Assembly: GCA_005406025.1 (NCBI GenBank)
Contig: BGZK01000097.1
Location: 434,001-498,000 of the forward strand
Length of the DNA: 64,000 nucleotides
Direction: 5' to 3'
From: Eumeta japonica
Lineage: Eukaryota; Arthropoda; Insecta; Lepidoptera; Psychidae
This document shows, piece after piece, positions 45,453 to 58,399 of this stretch. The position numbers and the translations under genes are program-made. The notes under the pieces are model-generated. The model was given only the letters and a program-made list of their open reading frames with translations. It made no database searches and had not been told where the DNA came from. Numbering within the stretch: the stretch's first letter is position 1; the number at the start of each line of letters is the position of its first letter.

Positions 45453-48400
45453 TTATCCGACTTTGGTCTTGATCAATCCACCCAAAGCCTTGTTCCCGGG
45501 CTCGTTGGTTTCCTTGAAAAGGTCAAGCTCGGCACATCGTTTCAACCAAGCCGTTATGTTCGGGTACCTATAATGAAGAAAAATTATTAGTTTGCTTTCG
45601 GTTGGACGTTGGTTACATTGAAGATATAAATGATACTGCATAAGTTTAGGTAAGCATAAGTCAGCCTATTATAAAACTGCATTTCACTGTATAAATAAAT
45701 ATCTATAAAATAAATATAAAAACAATATTGGAATAACAGTAGGACATCCTGAACGTGGTAAATGAAATAAATGCGCTTATCACAAACATTGCTGTTTGAT
45801 GCATTATTTGCATCAGGATTAACATAGTCACACTACTAACATGTATTTTTTTTTTTTGGGGATACATTGAATTTTAAAAGTATTTATCTTTAGAATAAAC
45901 GTCATTTACGTATGATACAAAATGAAGGTACACATACTTGCTCTCAGCAATCGGGACGATTAAATCCAATGAGCTGGTTGTGGCACCACAACAGATGTCT
46001 GCTACCGTGAAGTTATCACCGGCAATCCAGTTCTGAGTTAAGAACTTCTCCAGAAAGTCGTAGGCTTTTTCGATTTTTTTCAAGTTTTCTTCTATGAAAG
46101 CTTTTTCTCCCCTGAATAAGACCGGTTCCTAGAAATTAAGAACAGAAAGAAAGATGTAATATTTTGGCAAATTAAAAACGTTTTATTAATATAGGTTTTT
46201 AAATCAATTCGCTATTATATACTTTTATTCCAACGTAAAGTTGTTAATAAATTATATGAAAAAAAAACTGGTCAAGAGCATGTCGGACCATACTCATTAT
46301 AGGGTTCCGAAGCTATTGTTATAAAGAAATGCACTACAGAAGAAGGAAGTACGTTGTTACACTTTCCTTTTCTATGTTTCCTGCACTAAATAGTTATAAG
46401 CACTTCAGTTGCCAATAACTAGAAAAACAAGTAGGTAGGTCGACTATTACTATTAAAATAGTGTAAACTAAAGGGCATCAACAAAGAAGCGTATCTTCAC
46501 CGCACTTAGGTCTTTTTTTTGAGAAGAGCAGTTTTTTCACAATAACTCAAAAACAGTATATCTGAATATGTTCAAAATGATTTCGTCAAAAGTATTTATT
46601 AAGCGTTATCTTCGATATTTTTTCCATATTTATTGGCTATACGGTTTAAAAAATAGAGGGCAGAAGGCACAATTTCTGCAACTGTCGGAGCGATTATTTC
46701 CGAAATTATTCATTTAATAAGAAAAAATGCTTAGAAACCTTAAACAGTTTTTGAAAGAACTGTCGAAATATGTGCCACATGTTTTCTAAAAATTTTTTTT
46801 TTCTGTTTCTGTTACATGTACAGAGAGCCCCCCTAGAAATATTTATTTTGTTATTTGACCACCAAACTAACTAACGGCTCACACAAGACACATACACTAT
46901 AAATTTCATCAATATAGTTGCAGTGTTTTTGAATAAAGTTCCTGTGACACATGAACGTACGGACATGACGAAACTATAAGGGTTCCGTTTTTACCATTTT
47001 GGCTCGGAACCCTAAAAAGAAACAGAAAAAACTCAGTTTTCTTCTATTTTTCTACGTAAACACAATTAGGAATGGGAAATTGTTTTCAAGTTTCCCTTTG
47101 TTGTTCTATCGATTATTCATTTGATTTTAAAACGCCCAGTCGGTATTTGAACACGTCTTAGGATTAATTCCGAAGTTCGCTGCGCGCAGCCGCAGTGCAG
47201 CATATTGTCGGCAACATCATGGCGGGATTTTTAGTTTCACAAATTTATTAATTTTATAATTAATTATAGATAAAACTTATTTAAAGGATACTTTCAATGT
47301 TTTTTCCTTCCAAGAGATATTATGATTTTTTTTCTACAAAGATAAATATAATATTATTTGGAGAAAAATACAGAAATTTCAATATAACTATGTAAAATGA
47401 CAGTTATATAGCATTGGAGCTTTGCCTATTAACTTTGAAAAGCTCAAAAATCAAAAATGACTGATCAAAAGAGTATATTTAGGAAACATAACATTAGTTG
47501 TTATGATATATTTCCTATATACAGTTTTATGAAAGAGTTACTAGGTAATAGATAATAAAGAATGCAAATTTATTAAAGTCTTCTTATTATTCTGATCATA
47601 AAAATGCCAATTAGTTTCTTTTTTAACAACTTATCTCAAACACTGGAGAGGGAAGCTACTATCAAATTGCTGTTCCGGTTCAAAAAATCGTAAACCCGAT
47701 GCTGCTCGCAAACTCAGACGAGTCGCTGGTGCGCTTTCGGGCTTAGAAAGAACAGAATATCCTTTGGAGGGGGGAGGAGCGGGCCACTGGCAGTTTTAGC
47801 AGAAAATAAGATATCTGATGGAGGGGAGGAGTATAGACCACAAAAACTTACAATCATTGGACGAAAAACAACAGAGGAAGTTATTACTTTAAGTCCGTAT
47901 TCTGCGAGAGTCTGGCAAGCCGGCCCATTTTTGTATTGCAGCCTAGTTGACACATCATGGCTCTACCTGATTAGTGTTCCATAAAAGGGGCAATTCCAAT
48001 TTAGAAGTAAGTGCTGGCTTTCGTTCAGGGAATAGTTTTCTATGAAATAGAAAGTTATGACTAGATGTTACTGTCTGCAAACAGTAAAAGCGGCGGTAAG
48101 TAAAGTATTACCCATGTTCGTGCAACAGGTATGAGTCCAAAACAGTCAACGGCTATGAAATATTGCTTTTGTGAAAATATTTAACCTTTATAAGCCAATA
48201 TTATTAAACTCATAGAAACAACTTTATTGTCTTTTTTAGATTAAAATAGAATATTAAATTAAAACATTATCAAGTTAAAATAGGTTAAATGGTTAAATAC
48301 GTTATAATATCTAAGTGGTCTATATCTAAGTTACCGGGTTTAAATCTAAGCACAGACGAAATGATCAATAACTTTTTTAGTTAAGTCAAATGAAATCACT

Positions 48401-51400
48401 TACTACTTGTCCCAAAAAACGAGTCAAATCGTAGTACTTAGATTTCGTCATCATACTAATGATGACGGTCGTTAAAATGCAATGCATGCTTAACTAAAGA
48501 GCTGAGACCCTCCAAGCAATGGAGATCGTCAATTAAAATAATCGAGATCTCTAATTAGAAGTTAAAATGTATGAAGTCATGTCTTTGAATTGTCTAAGAG
48601 TTAAGGGATAAGTTCATTATTGTAAATAAAAGACGTCAATAAAAAGTTATAAATTCATTCACTTATATTGCACTACTGTTGTGTCGACCGTTCTCACTCT
48701 AGACGCAACTGTATGTCTTTTACGCGTACGTATTTTTAATAACGTCATTTTGATTGATACAGGCTATATATATCAAATTACAACTAAACACTTCCAGTTA
48801 TTTTAACTATACCTAATTGGTATTACGTAACGTACTGAATGCATAGAGCGTTGATGTTATTAACTTTGTTATCGCTTAATAATATATTCCAGTAATACTT
48901 TATAATATGTGTATAGACTATATGTCTATATGTATTATACTGACAACTCTACATGCGCGTACCCCGAACGTAATTATAATCCAAGATAAATACGAGCTGA
49001 TCATTCAGTAATCGTTTGTGATGTGTGTAATAAAATTGTAATAGTTACTCTTAAATTTCTTGCTCGTTATACTAAAGGGAAAACTGTCTTCCAAACTAGT
49101 TAACTGTAAAATCATAAAATACTATGACTTAGATTAATTATGAAATGATTTTGTGAATCTGATCTTCTGTTTTAGTCTAGTTTGTAACTCGGGTCTTCTG
49201 AAATCCAGCAGATATGTCAGTATATCCACAAAAAGAGAAAAAGTTAGAAACCTATTTTGATACCAGTTTTATTATTTGAAAAGACATGATAAGGCAAATC
49301 AATATTTTAGTTCTATATTATAATTTGCTAGTACGAATATATCTGACAAGATTTAACTATCGAAATGTTATTAAAACTTCATTTTTAATTCGGAGATGTG
49401 CAATTTTGTGAAGTAATTATAAGTACCGACAATTTTTTTAGCTTTGCCTAATATTATATATGAAACTCTTATCGAACATAGAAAAGCACCAGCTGAAAAA
49501 TATGTATACATAAATACTAGTGATATTGAACTATAATAATTATTTTTAAAATATTATTTGAAATATATATACTTAAGACACGAAAATAAATTTGACGAAG
49601 TATAATATTGTTCGGAACGTAATTTTTAAAATTATATATATAGGTTAATATTGATAATATTAAAGTTTGCTTTCAAATTATGCATTAAAATTATTTCGCC
49701 TTTTATTCACAAAATCTAATTACAATAAATTTTAACAATGATTCTATGACAAACGCCTGTAACAGACAGACGTCATAATTGTCAAATAAGTTTTAGGTCT
49801 AGGTAAGGAACCCTAAACTGAGTACATGTGATTTATATTAACGTGTAAACGTTATTGAGTTACAGCTATTACATGGATTCATACAATGGAGTATGCCTGA
49901 ATTGATTCCTTCACACAAGGTTACATCACAAGTGCGCACGCAGTATCTAAATATTACCTCCATGCAAATTGACAGTTTGCATAAGGTTTCATTTTAGGAA
50001 GTCATTATATTCGGTTATTTTTTCCTTAAAAGATGTCAAGGATCTTTGTATGCACATCTTTGACATTAACATTAACAATATTTACTTATACAAATAAATC
50101 TTTTATACAATGCTTTTCTTTCATCTTGCCCGTTATTTTCTAGGAATAATAATTGGTAAAAGAAAATATAATTTCACAAAATATTTGAGTTCGTCACATG
50201 TATTTTTGTATATATTACACAAATTAAAAAATATTTTTTCTAGTCCTTCATATGTATACTTCGTAGTACAACGTCAACTGCCAAACGTTCCTAAACCTGT
50301 TTCAGTTTAGGTGCCTGTCATAAAATACATTCGCAGACGGAAACAAATAATTCTATTTTGATTTTTTTTTATTACATTTTTTATTTTATATTTTCGCTAA
50401 AATAGAAAGCCACTCGATTATGAAGCTAGGAATTGACCGTCCACGCGCTTTCTGCACTAGTCGAATCACAACGTCAATACTGAGAAACTGGGCGGTTGAC
50501 AATTTTGTCATTAACGCACTCTTTCAATGCGCACACGCATGAACACGATAAGGATAAAATTTGCATTTCTTTCTTTCGTGAAGATACTTCAAACGACTGA
50601 CAGGTTAAGCGCACACCCCTCATTCCCCGTTCCCCGCTCTTCTTACCCGTTCCCCCCCACATACGTCCCGCACGTTTCTTTCACTGACAACCGACAATTT
50701 TAGTATAATTTTTGCTATGCTTAGTCCATAAATGTGTGTGTTGACAGTTGACAATCCACAGCTTCATAGTACCGATATTTGATAAATATTTTAAAATGGG
50801 AACATTTGCATTATCAATCGAAATGATTAATTGATTTATAGGTTTCGTGACGCAATATATTTATAACAGGATCCTGAAAAGCGTGATGTGATGTGACGCA
50901 GGGTGACAAAGTCTAAAAATGGCAAAATACAAAATGACATATATTATAATGCATTCTAATAGACTTGTGTTTACTGTCTATGTTTCGTTATTGCATTTAT
51001 TTGGTCCTTGGTTTTTATTTATTGCTAACACATATATTCCTCAATCAATTTTAATAATCTATCGACGCGACACTATTACGACTTCCTTTCAGATGTACAG
51101 CGGAATACAAATTTGTCGTGACACAGTGCAGTCGAGTAGTTACATATATTGATAAGTAGGAAGGTACATTAGGAATCCATGGGCAAACAAGAATTATGAA
51201 TAGGTCATCCAATCAATAACGCTAATTAAATAATTTAAAGGTAAAATATATTTAAAAGGAAATTAAAAAGTAATTCGTCACGTCTACGGCAAATGATGAG
51301 CCCTACAACGCAAATACGGGAGGGCCATGGGCTATGGAATATTTGGTTAGGTTTTTATGATAATTAATTTTGATGATAAAAAGTTTTAATTATGTTACGT

Positions 51401-53137
51401 GAAATTTGTCGGCTAAACTACGTGTACTTTCTGGATATATACGAAAATGCAACTACGTTGCATTCTTCGGGATATTCATGATAATGAATCGATACCAAAA
51501 AGCGGTTAAGTGCTAATCAGACTCGCGCATTGAGAGTTCCGTAGGATGTCGTAAGTGAAAATAATCTTCAGCAATTCGCAAAGTATGAAGTTAAATGAGG
51601 ACTGATTTTTTTTTTGCAAAAACTTTGCAGTCAGTATTAAAAAGAGTATGCCCAATTTACCACACTTAGAAATACACTCAATAAATTTTCATAGTATAAT
51701 ATTTGGAAATCATTAACCATTAGGAAAATCAATAACAACCTTATCATTCTCTCTTTTAAAGGTCTGATTCTAGTATTACTTATATTTCACCCTCCAAAAG
51801 TTCATCTTTTGATGTTTTAGGATACGTAAAATATACATAACAAACATTAATTAATTACACTTCAAAATATTGGAAACTTACACAATCACGACTGACCCCT
51901 TCGGTATTGAGTTGCGTTTAAATATCTTACAGCCTTTAATCTCAACATTTACCCGATGCGAAGTTAGTATACGACATTCGGACAATCTTACTCCGGAAGG
52001 TCTTCACATAGACGCTACGAAATAGTGAAACGATAACGATTCGTTTTCGTTTCTAAAGCGGACCGACTCACCCGTGCGCGCAGCTCGGGAACAGTATGCC
52101 GCTGTCGAAGTGCAGCCGCTGGTCGACCAGGGCGCGGCTCTTGGGCTCCGCGGGGTACAAGGAGTCATCGGCGCCGTATTCGCTGACGAGGTAGGTCGCG
52201 ATGGCGTGGCTGAAAGAAGATTGGGCGTTTTAGAAGCGACAACACTCGATTGGAATTGGAATACGCTTGACGGTATGACAAATAATTCCTTAATCAATTA
52301 CAATTTCATTTTATTAAATGAAATTGTAATTGATAAATTTATTTTATTTATCAATAATTGTTTGACAAATTATAATTTTTAAGAAATCATTAATAAGACT
52401 TCTTTTTTCTCGAATAGTAAAAATAGAAACACCCGACAAGTGCGAATAGGACATGTGATCTGAATGTTCCGTATAATCATTTGAGATGCAGAACCTTAAA
52501 ATACACTATAAACTTATTGATATATTTATTGACTAAAATTTATATTTATTTTATTTTGTCCCTAAAAGAAGACAGTACGTAAGTATTTATTACTTTTTAT
52601 CATTATATTTGAAAGTGGGAGAATGTCTTGAAACAAATATTTCAAAAACATAAAAATTTAGTATATAAAGATGAATACACGTTTTATGTGTATTTGGTTT
52701 AAGAGCGAATGGGAAATAGCTTGTATAATATCAAAAACCTTTTAATACTTGATCAGCAAGGCCGACTTCATCGATTTTTATACCACGGTGCATCGATAAT
52801 AACTGCAGTTTATATAAAAAATTCAAGTCTGTGTCATAAAATGACTGTATTTGCTTTTACTTATAAGAACTTCAATACACTTAAATGTTAAAATGGAATA
52901 TAAACATTATTTTAACTAAGAATATATATCTCTTAACACCAATAGTGTGTTTCCACTATAATTTCTTGTGTATAATCTAACCAAAAATTAATACTTATTA
53001 TTTTAAAAATAATAAGTATTAATTAATAAATTAACAAATTTTAAAAAACTCCAAAAATATAGATAATGTTTTTCTCACAATGGAACCGACCACAAAACAA
53101 TTTAAAATAATATAATATTCGTTTTACCAAAAAAAAA

Positions 53138-53183
<46 letters not shown>

Positions 53184-56100
53184 TAAACCGCTCTTACACT
53201 TAAAATAATAAATTTCACTACAATTTATAAAACGAAAAATGAGCACTTTTTACGCTTAAAAACAATTAATTTGATTAAAAATTGCAATAGATAACTCCTT
53301 AACAGGTTATAATTTATTGAGAAAAAAAAACATTTTCAAACCAACGTACAAAAATTTTTAACAAATCAAGAGTGTCTTTGAATACCAAAATTTCATTAAA
53401 ATTCAAGATGAAATTCATATTTATGAGGTAATAGCATGGAGTATCTTATAAACAAAACGTTTTTTTCAAGTATTTGAGAAAAAAAATTAAACACAAAAGG
53501 TTATATATTTACCTGTCCCAAATAGCAAAATCACCATCCACTAAAGTGGGAACAGTGTGTTGGGGATTGAGCTGAAAATAATGATATTTCTTTTAATTCA
53601 AATTAACTTTTTATATAGAAAATATTGAGAATTATGGTGAGAATTTTGTTGATAGCCAAGCTTACATATTTTTCAAAAGTAGTGTCTGTATTTTGTATTT
53701 CGATTCAGTTAAAAACAAATCTTATAGTCTATTTAAAGAAGATGAACGAATAATACTAGAAAAAAAGAATCTTGACAAGATAAAAGCAGTCATTGAAAAA
53801 TTGGGACCGATTTATAATTGAGCTGAAATTGTATTTTTATTTAATAATAACATCCTTATGCACATCATATTATAATATGTTAGTCTCCCATATCACTATA
53901 CAGAGTAATTCATCACGAAACTAGGCAAATGAGGAAGGAAGTGCTGAAAATTGAGTGATCAGGAATGAGGGTACGAACCCAAATGCCAAAATGCTGAGGA
54001 AGCGGCGACATAGGAAACGGAAATGGATCAGCCCCGACTTTTCCAAAAAAGCTAGTTATAGTAAAAACTTTGATGACGACTAAACGCCAAACACTCAATG
54101 ATGTCTCAATAATCGACAAAGTAATCGGCAGTGGTAATTGCGTTGGTTTTAAATTTAATTTTAAAGTAGAACAGGTCTTATACGATGTAGTCTGCACTTC
54201 GTCTAACAAATACCAATATTCAGAACCTTCAACATTTATAGTTCGTAGTTGAATTCGCCTATTCGTAAAACTGTCAACAATGCAAAGACAGATACAGTAC
54301 TTATAGATACTGATAAAAAAGCCGATTCTTAGTTCTTTACGACTGGACGCTGAAACAAAACTAATATATTCCTTAATCTATAAATATATAATAAAACAGT
54401 AGAGAGGAAAAGAAATCTGTATATTGAAGATGTTTGAGAAAACTTATTCGTTACGTATTTATCAAAGCTTCTAATACCCCCCCCCGTATTGCGAACTTTG
54501 CTGAATACGGTTTTTAGAATTACCGTCTGTCTTTCTGTGTAGATTTGTTCACGAACTCTGGAAGAAGTACTGAACGGAATTTGAAGAAATTTACAACACT
54601 ACATACGTCGCTTCAATATAAACTGTATTGAAAAGACAATCTAGTAAAATAATGGTTCAAAATCGATTGCGAAAAATTCGTCTCGGCGGCAGAGCCATGG
54701 AGATGAAAAACCCAAAGACCAGTAATGATAAAATCCTCTCATTTAAAACAAAAAAATTGAAGAATATCAAGAATTTCTCTCGGAAATTATACACATCGAT
54801 AAAACAGTCTGTTAGTAATAAAACTAGAGAATATAACTTTCCTCAAACGACTGAAAAACAATGAGTTCAGGTGAACTTGGACATTTGTAAACGGTTGGAA
54901 AATGAATATTCATAATTGTCCAAAAAATATTTCATTCCATTATATTAAATGATGTAGCAAATAATGCGTGGAACAGAGGCATGACGCCGCGATTTTCCTA
55001 AAGAAGGAGATAATATCTTGTTAAAAACTACATACGCATCATGCTTCTTTTTGCATGTATAAGTTGTTTTCGAAGGTTGTGTTAAACAGCCTTATTAAAA
55101 ATTTTAATAATTTTCAGCCAATTATATATATACATACAACGAGAAATGAGCCAGAACCCCGCTTTGCCTCCATAAATACGGAACTTCCGTAAGAGATCGG
55201 AAATCGTACCACCGCTTTTGCATCCGCCTCTACAAGTTTTTAACGGAGTTATAACGAAGGTTTGTACGTGTTTTATTATTGCGCATGGCGCGACGTTGCG
55301 CGATGATCTTACGAAATGTTTCGAGTGTGTGAGCGAAAAAGGCGTTAGAGATAGAATACATGTGCAGTTTGACATTAGAAGTTGGCTCGTCACTTTTGCC
55401 GTATAATGATTTGTTGTGTTTTATGTATTTATTTAATTCGTATGACAAAATATACATGCAAAATTTAAATTCCAATCCAATAAAAAATTATGTTTTTTGC
55501 ATTAAATTAAAACATCAAACTAAAAAACAAATAGGTATTATAAAAAATATAAAACGTCTTGCAAAAACTATTCCAAAACAAAAATCGTACTATAACATAA
55601 TTGAAAGGGTATCATTAAAAAAAAAAGTATGAGAAACTTGGTAAGACGTGTTACCAAAGAGGAATAGTGAAATAGAATCATGCAACATCAGCATTAACAA
55701 CAGTAGCAGTTAATCGCCGTTAGATTCAGCACCAGGTCAAAAACTGTTTAAAATTATTCCTTGTACTCTTTTTTTATAGAATTTCAAAGAGTAAATGCGC
55801 ATGTACTCTCCCAGAAGTTAGGTACTCACCGTCGTCCATACACACCCATTACCCCAAAAAGGCTATTTGCTGTCCTTTTATAAATAAATAAGCTCTATTC
55901 TTGAAGACTTTATTGTTCAAAATCTTATCCGTCGTGGCAGAAAATTGTGCATGTAGCGTCAGTATGGTCATTATGGTGTTTCAGGTGAACGAGGACGGAT
56001 ATCAACGAAAGGAAGAGGATCGAATAATTATTTACAGCCCTTCTCATATATACCATATCTCTTTGCAAATGGATTAGGCTGGCCCGATATTACAGCGATA

Positions 56101-56880
56101 CCGGCGATTGGAGAAGCTCAACGTCGAAATACAGTCAAAACTAAGAACAGAAATATAATTCGCATCTTCTTAATTTATATCTACAGCAGGCAGAACTTTT
56201 TTTCGAAAAGAAGTTACAACACTTATTTGCTTAGCGAGATATTTGTAAAACGATTTACTGAGATATTTGTAAAACAATGCAACTATGTCAGTACAAATAT
56301 AGAATGAAAACACAAATCTAAACATCTGTAGAGGTGTGCGAGACAGAGAGGTGTCGTAATTATTTTCTACGCATTGGAATACTTTTTTAAACTTTTGATT
56401 GAAAAATGGTCAGCATTAGAATCCATTTCAAGTGGCTCACCTTCGATTTGATTCGATTTTGAGCATATATATTACAAAGTTGTATATATTTTATTATCAT
56501 GTATCTAGGTTAGGCATAGCAAGAAAATATCGATTTTCACTTTTATTGAATCGTAAAAAAAATATACACTATAGCTGAGTTTAGTACCATTGCGTTATTT
56601 GATCTACATGAAATCTATAAGTTTTTATGAAAATCTATGTATTAGAATACGCTGAATTATAAGATAATTTATAATAATTTTAAAAATATATATTCCATTC
56701 GAAAATATATATTTCCATTCTATTAAACCACGTTACCTTGGTATACTCGTCCTTCAAATGGTGTCCTTCTAATAAATTAATATCGATGTACTCGATGTCT
56801 TTTATATTCAAGGCTTTTGCCGCCATCATCGCCGCACGCGCCGGCGGACTGGCGTCGAGTTTGTACAGTGTAAGAGGCAT
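45453..56880 (-). CDS. GST-C: epsilon-like glutathione S-transferase (215 aa if a one-base gap is allowed)
   Basis: Coding exons: 56880-56737 (144 bp, MPLTLYKLDASPPARAAMMA then YIDINLLEGHHLKDEYTK), 53571-53513 (59, LNPQHTVPTLVDGDFAIWD), 52209-52072 (138, SHAIATYLVSEYGADDSLYP then VDQRLHFDSGILFP), 46128-45938 (191, KKIEKAYDFLEKFL, WIAGDNFTVADICCGATTSS) and 45567-45453 (115, KYPNITAWLKRCAELDLFKE, ending LIKTKVG). All glutathione-site features are present: SPP serine, VP cis-proline and SHAI. Phases agree except at the end of exon 3. There the sequence lacks one G relative to LFPELRAR, so exon 3 ends out of phase. It is either a sequencing gap or a recent inactivation. A 5'-UTR intron ends at 56900. 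This is the best-preserved GST by motifs, and a cytosolic detoxification enzyme by family. Confidence 0.85.
46260..47030 (+). repeat. Lepidopteran dispersed repeat ending in GGAACCCTAAAAA
   Basis: It begins near GGTCAAGAGCATGTCGGACC and ATAGGGTTCCG. It ends with GTTCCTGTGACACATGAACG, TACGGACATGACG, GGGTTCCGTTTTTACCATTT and GGCTCGGAACCCTAAAAA. These start and end motifs belong, as remembered, to a dispersed repeat very common in Lepidoptera. The interior is non-coding. It lies in intron 3 of GST-C. Shorter fragments of the same family are at 49.73, 51.49 and 60.58 kb. Confidence 0.6.
47040..49725 (-). other. Part of intron 3 of GST-C
   Basis: Mostly AT-rich. At 47.65-47.98 kb a less AT-rich patch has a 79-codon minus frame (GPLLPPPKDILFF) and repeats TATCTGATGGAGGGGAG / TATCCTTTGGAGGGGGGAG; it looks like a decayed repeat. 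No other feature. Confidence 0.4.
49730..49825 (+). repeat. Fragment of the GGAACCCTAAA-type repeat
   Basis: CAGACAGACG, then GTCTAGGTAAGGAACCCTAA. It matches the last 90 or so bases of the family at 46.26-47.03 kb. Confidence 0.5.
49830..51480 (-). other. Part of intron 3 of GST-C
   Basis: Non-coding and AT-rich. A less AT-rich stretch at 50.5-50.7 kb shows no convincing frame. Confidence 0.4.
51490..51610 (+). repeat. Fragment of the GGAACCCTAAA-type repeat (5' start)
   Basis: AAGCGGTTAAGTGCTAATCA, GACTCGCGCATTGAGAGTTC, CGTAGG resembles the 'ggccaagtgcgagtcggact-cgcgca-gggttccgtac' opening of this repeat group, as remembered. Confidence 0.45.
52293..52334. repeat. Perfect 18-bp inverted repeat
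   Basis: ATCAATTACAATTTCATT, a 6-base loop, then the exact complement. Confidence 0.9.
52986..53024. repeat. AT palindrome
   Basis: AATTAATACTTATTATTTT followed by its complement, centred near 53005. Confidence 0.85.
53140..53180. repeat. TA microsatellite
   Basis: About 20 TA units in intron 2 of GST-C. Confidence 0.95.
53580..54480 (-). other. Part of intron 1 of GST-C
   Basis: No motif recognised. A 98-codon minus-strand frame at 53.9-54.2 kb, with its shadow on the plus strand, has no known family features. Confidence 0.4.
54490..54620 (+). repeat. Possible dispersed repeat
   Basis: CTGTCTTTCTGTGTAGATTT, GTTCACGAACTCTGGAAGAA, GTACTGAACGGAATTTGAAG resembles the 'ctgtctgtctgtttgttc-aactctggaactactgaaccgattttgatgaaa' start of common lepidopteran repeats. 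Confidence 0.45.
55080..55640. other. Unassigned open stretches in intron 1 of GST-C
   Basis: Overlapping frames exist on both strands. The plus frame 55360-55632 (90 codons) ends IIKNIKRLAKTIPKQKSYYN then IIERVSLKKKV, and a minus frame spans 55082-55393. Composition is AT-driven (many Lys, Asn and Ile). I recognise no family, and it is not clearly coding. Confidence 0.25.
55650..56670 (-). other. Part of intron 1 of GST-C
   Basis: AT-rich; nothing recognised. Confidence 0.4.
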
Positions 56881-57430
56881 TTTGTGATTTATTCCAGATC
56901 TACAAAAAAAAATCATAAAATGAAATAAACGTATTGCTTGATGTGGCTTCTTTTTCAAAATTATTAGTTGACTTAAAAAATAAAGTGTAGTAATATTTTT
57001 AAAAGAAGGTACACAATTTTTAATTTTATCTTTTAAACATTAATAAATAAGCGCTATTAATCTAAAATCGGTAAGAAATGTGCAGAGCGCCTGCATCCAT
57101 TTATTTGAATTAAAGGTTAATAGCATTGAAAAATTCAGGTCGACACGCACTTGTTAATCGGACATAAAGAATTAGAGCACATTGCTGACGAGTACCAAAA
57201 ACACAAAATACCTTTAGATAACCGGTTGCTCGGTGTGCTTTCACTTTGACACGCATTCATTAATGTAATAAATGTGTGAGATTAATAAAAAATAGGTTAT
57301 TCATGCACACATAGGTACATAAATTCAAATGGAATGTAAAATATTTACCGGCCATGCACTATACTTACATCGAAAAAATAATTCCTTCGCCGTACGTTCC
57401 ACCGTCGCGTAGAACGACTTGCGAACGATT
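56881..57430 (-). promoter_or_regulatory. 5' leader of GST-C: UTR intron and candidate first exon
   Basis: TTTTTTGTAG ends an intron 19 bases upstream of the GST-C ATG (exon resumes at 56899). A candidate non-coding first exon ends at 57369 with GAT/GTAAGT. Upstream of it (57.37-57.48 kb) is a less AT-rich stretch with CAACCAATCG, a CCAAT-like box. The same arrangement, an AG acceptor 14-19 bases before the ATG, is seen in GST-A (CTATTTCAG). A shared UTR intron would fit the tandem origin. The transcription start is not determined. Confidence 0.4.
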
Positions 57431-57489
57431 GGTTGATGCAGCGCCCCACGCCGGCCACTCGGCACCATTCCACAACTACATTAATCTGT

Positions 57490-58390
57490 GTCACGTGGAT
57501 GTGTGAAGATGATTGTATTGATTCGCTGAGGCATTGAATTGTTACACAATTTCAACAAAACAAATTAGGTTGTCAAAGTGTTGAGAGTACACTTAAACTT
57601 ATTTGTTGGTTTATGTCTAAATTCTCGCAATGAGAATCGATAAATCTTCATTAATTGAAAAGATACTGTTTTCTGTATCATTTTTTGACAATCTGGTTTA
57701 CGTCAGCTCGTGGCGTTTTAGAATCGTACGAATCTATTTTGACCATTTTCTGAATGATGTTTCTGTAGGCATGTGTGTGTGCACGTGCGTGCGTGCGTGC
57801 GTACGTACGTGTGAGCATATGTGTGTGCGTGCGTACGAGCGTTTGTGTTTACGTGTACGAATGTGTGTGTATTTTATTATTTGTAAATAAATATCTTTTT
57901 TCCTAGAGCCAACTGTAATATCCAGAAGTCGACTGAGCACAGTCTGTTTCATACATTCTGGTTTCATACATATTATCGTCATACACAATATAACGGCCAC
58001 TCGACCAATATTTGTTTCTGTCATGCGTTTATCGTTGAATTTGATGCAAGCTCATTGTAGATGCGTTGATAGCTTACTCCGATATAAATAATTCGTCGAT
58101 ACAGATTAACAGTCGAATGCGAATTACTTTTGCTTGATCACAATTAACATAGTGATAATATTCATTTGGGTTGACAAACAATGACACACGAAAATTGCTG
58201 ATACGTGAAAAGGAAGTACACTTAAAAATATGTATGCATTCATATCATCAACAGCGTGAACCACAAATAATGATATAAACGTATTCAAAAAAATTTACGG
58301 GCTAATAATTTAATTATCTATACGAGAAATCTAATCATCAGCCGTCCAAAGCAAAGTTCAGAGTCTTAATGACATCTCTCTTGAAGGACC
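57490..58390. other. Spacer upstream of GST-C
   Basis: Contains a GT/GC microsatellite at 57765-57880 (next entry). No gene seen. Confidence 0.4.
57765..57880. repeat. GT/GC-type microsatellite
   Basis: Interrupted (GT)n, (GC/GT)n and CGTACGTACGTG runs. The open frames across it (poly Cys/Val, or poly Thr/His on the other strand) are by-products. Confidence 0.9.
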
Positions 58391-58399
58391 CAACTGTAG

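Larger units (their letters stand above)
52215..53510 (-). other. Intron 2 of GST-C with palindromes and TA repeat
   Basis: AT-rich. It contains the palindromes at 52293-52334 and 52986-53024 and a TA run at 53140-53180. No coding signal. Confidence 0.5.

Noticed and set aside
57630..58024. ORFs rich in Cys/Val/Arg and Thr/His
   Set aside because: Produced by the GT/GC microsatellite.
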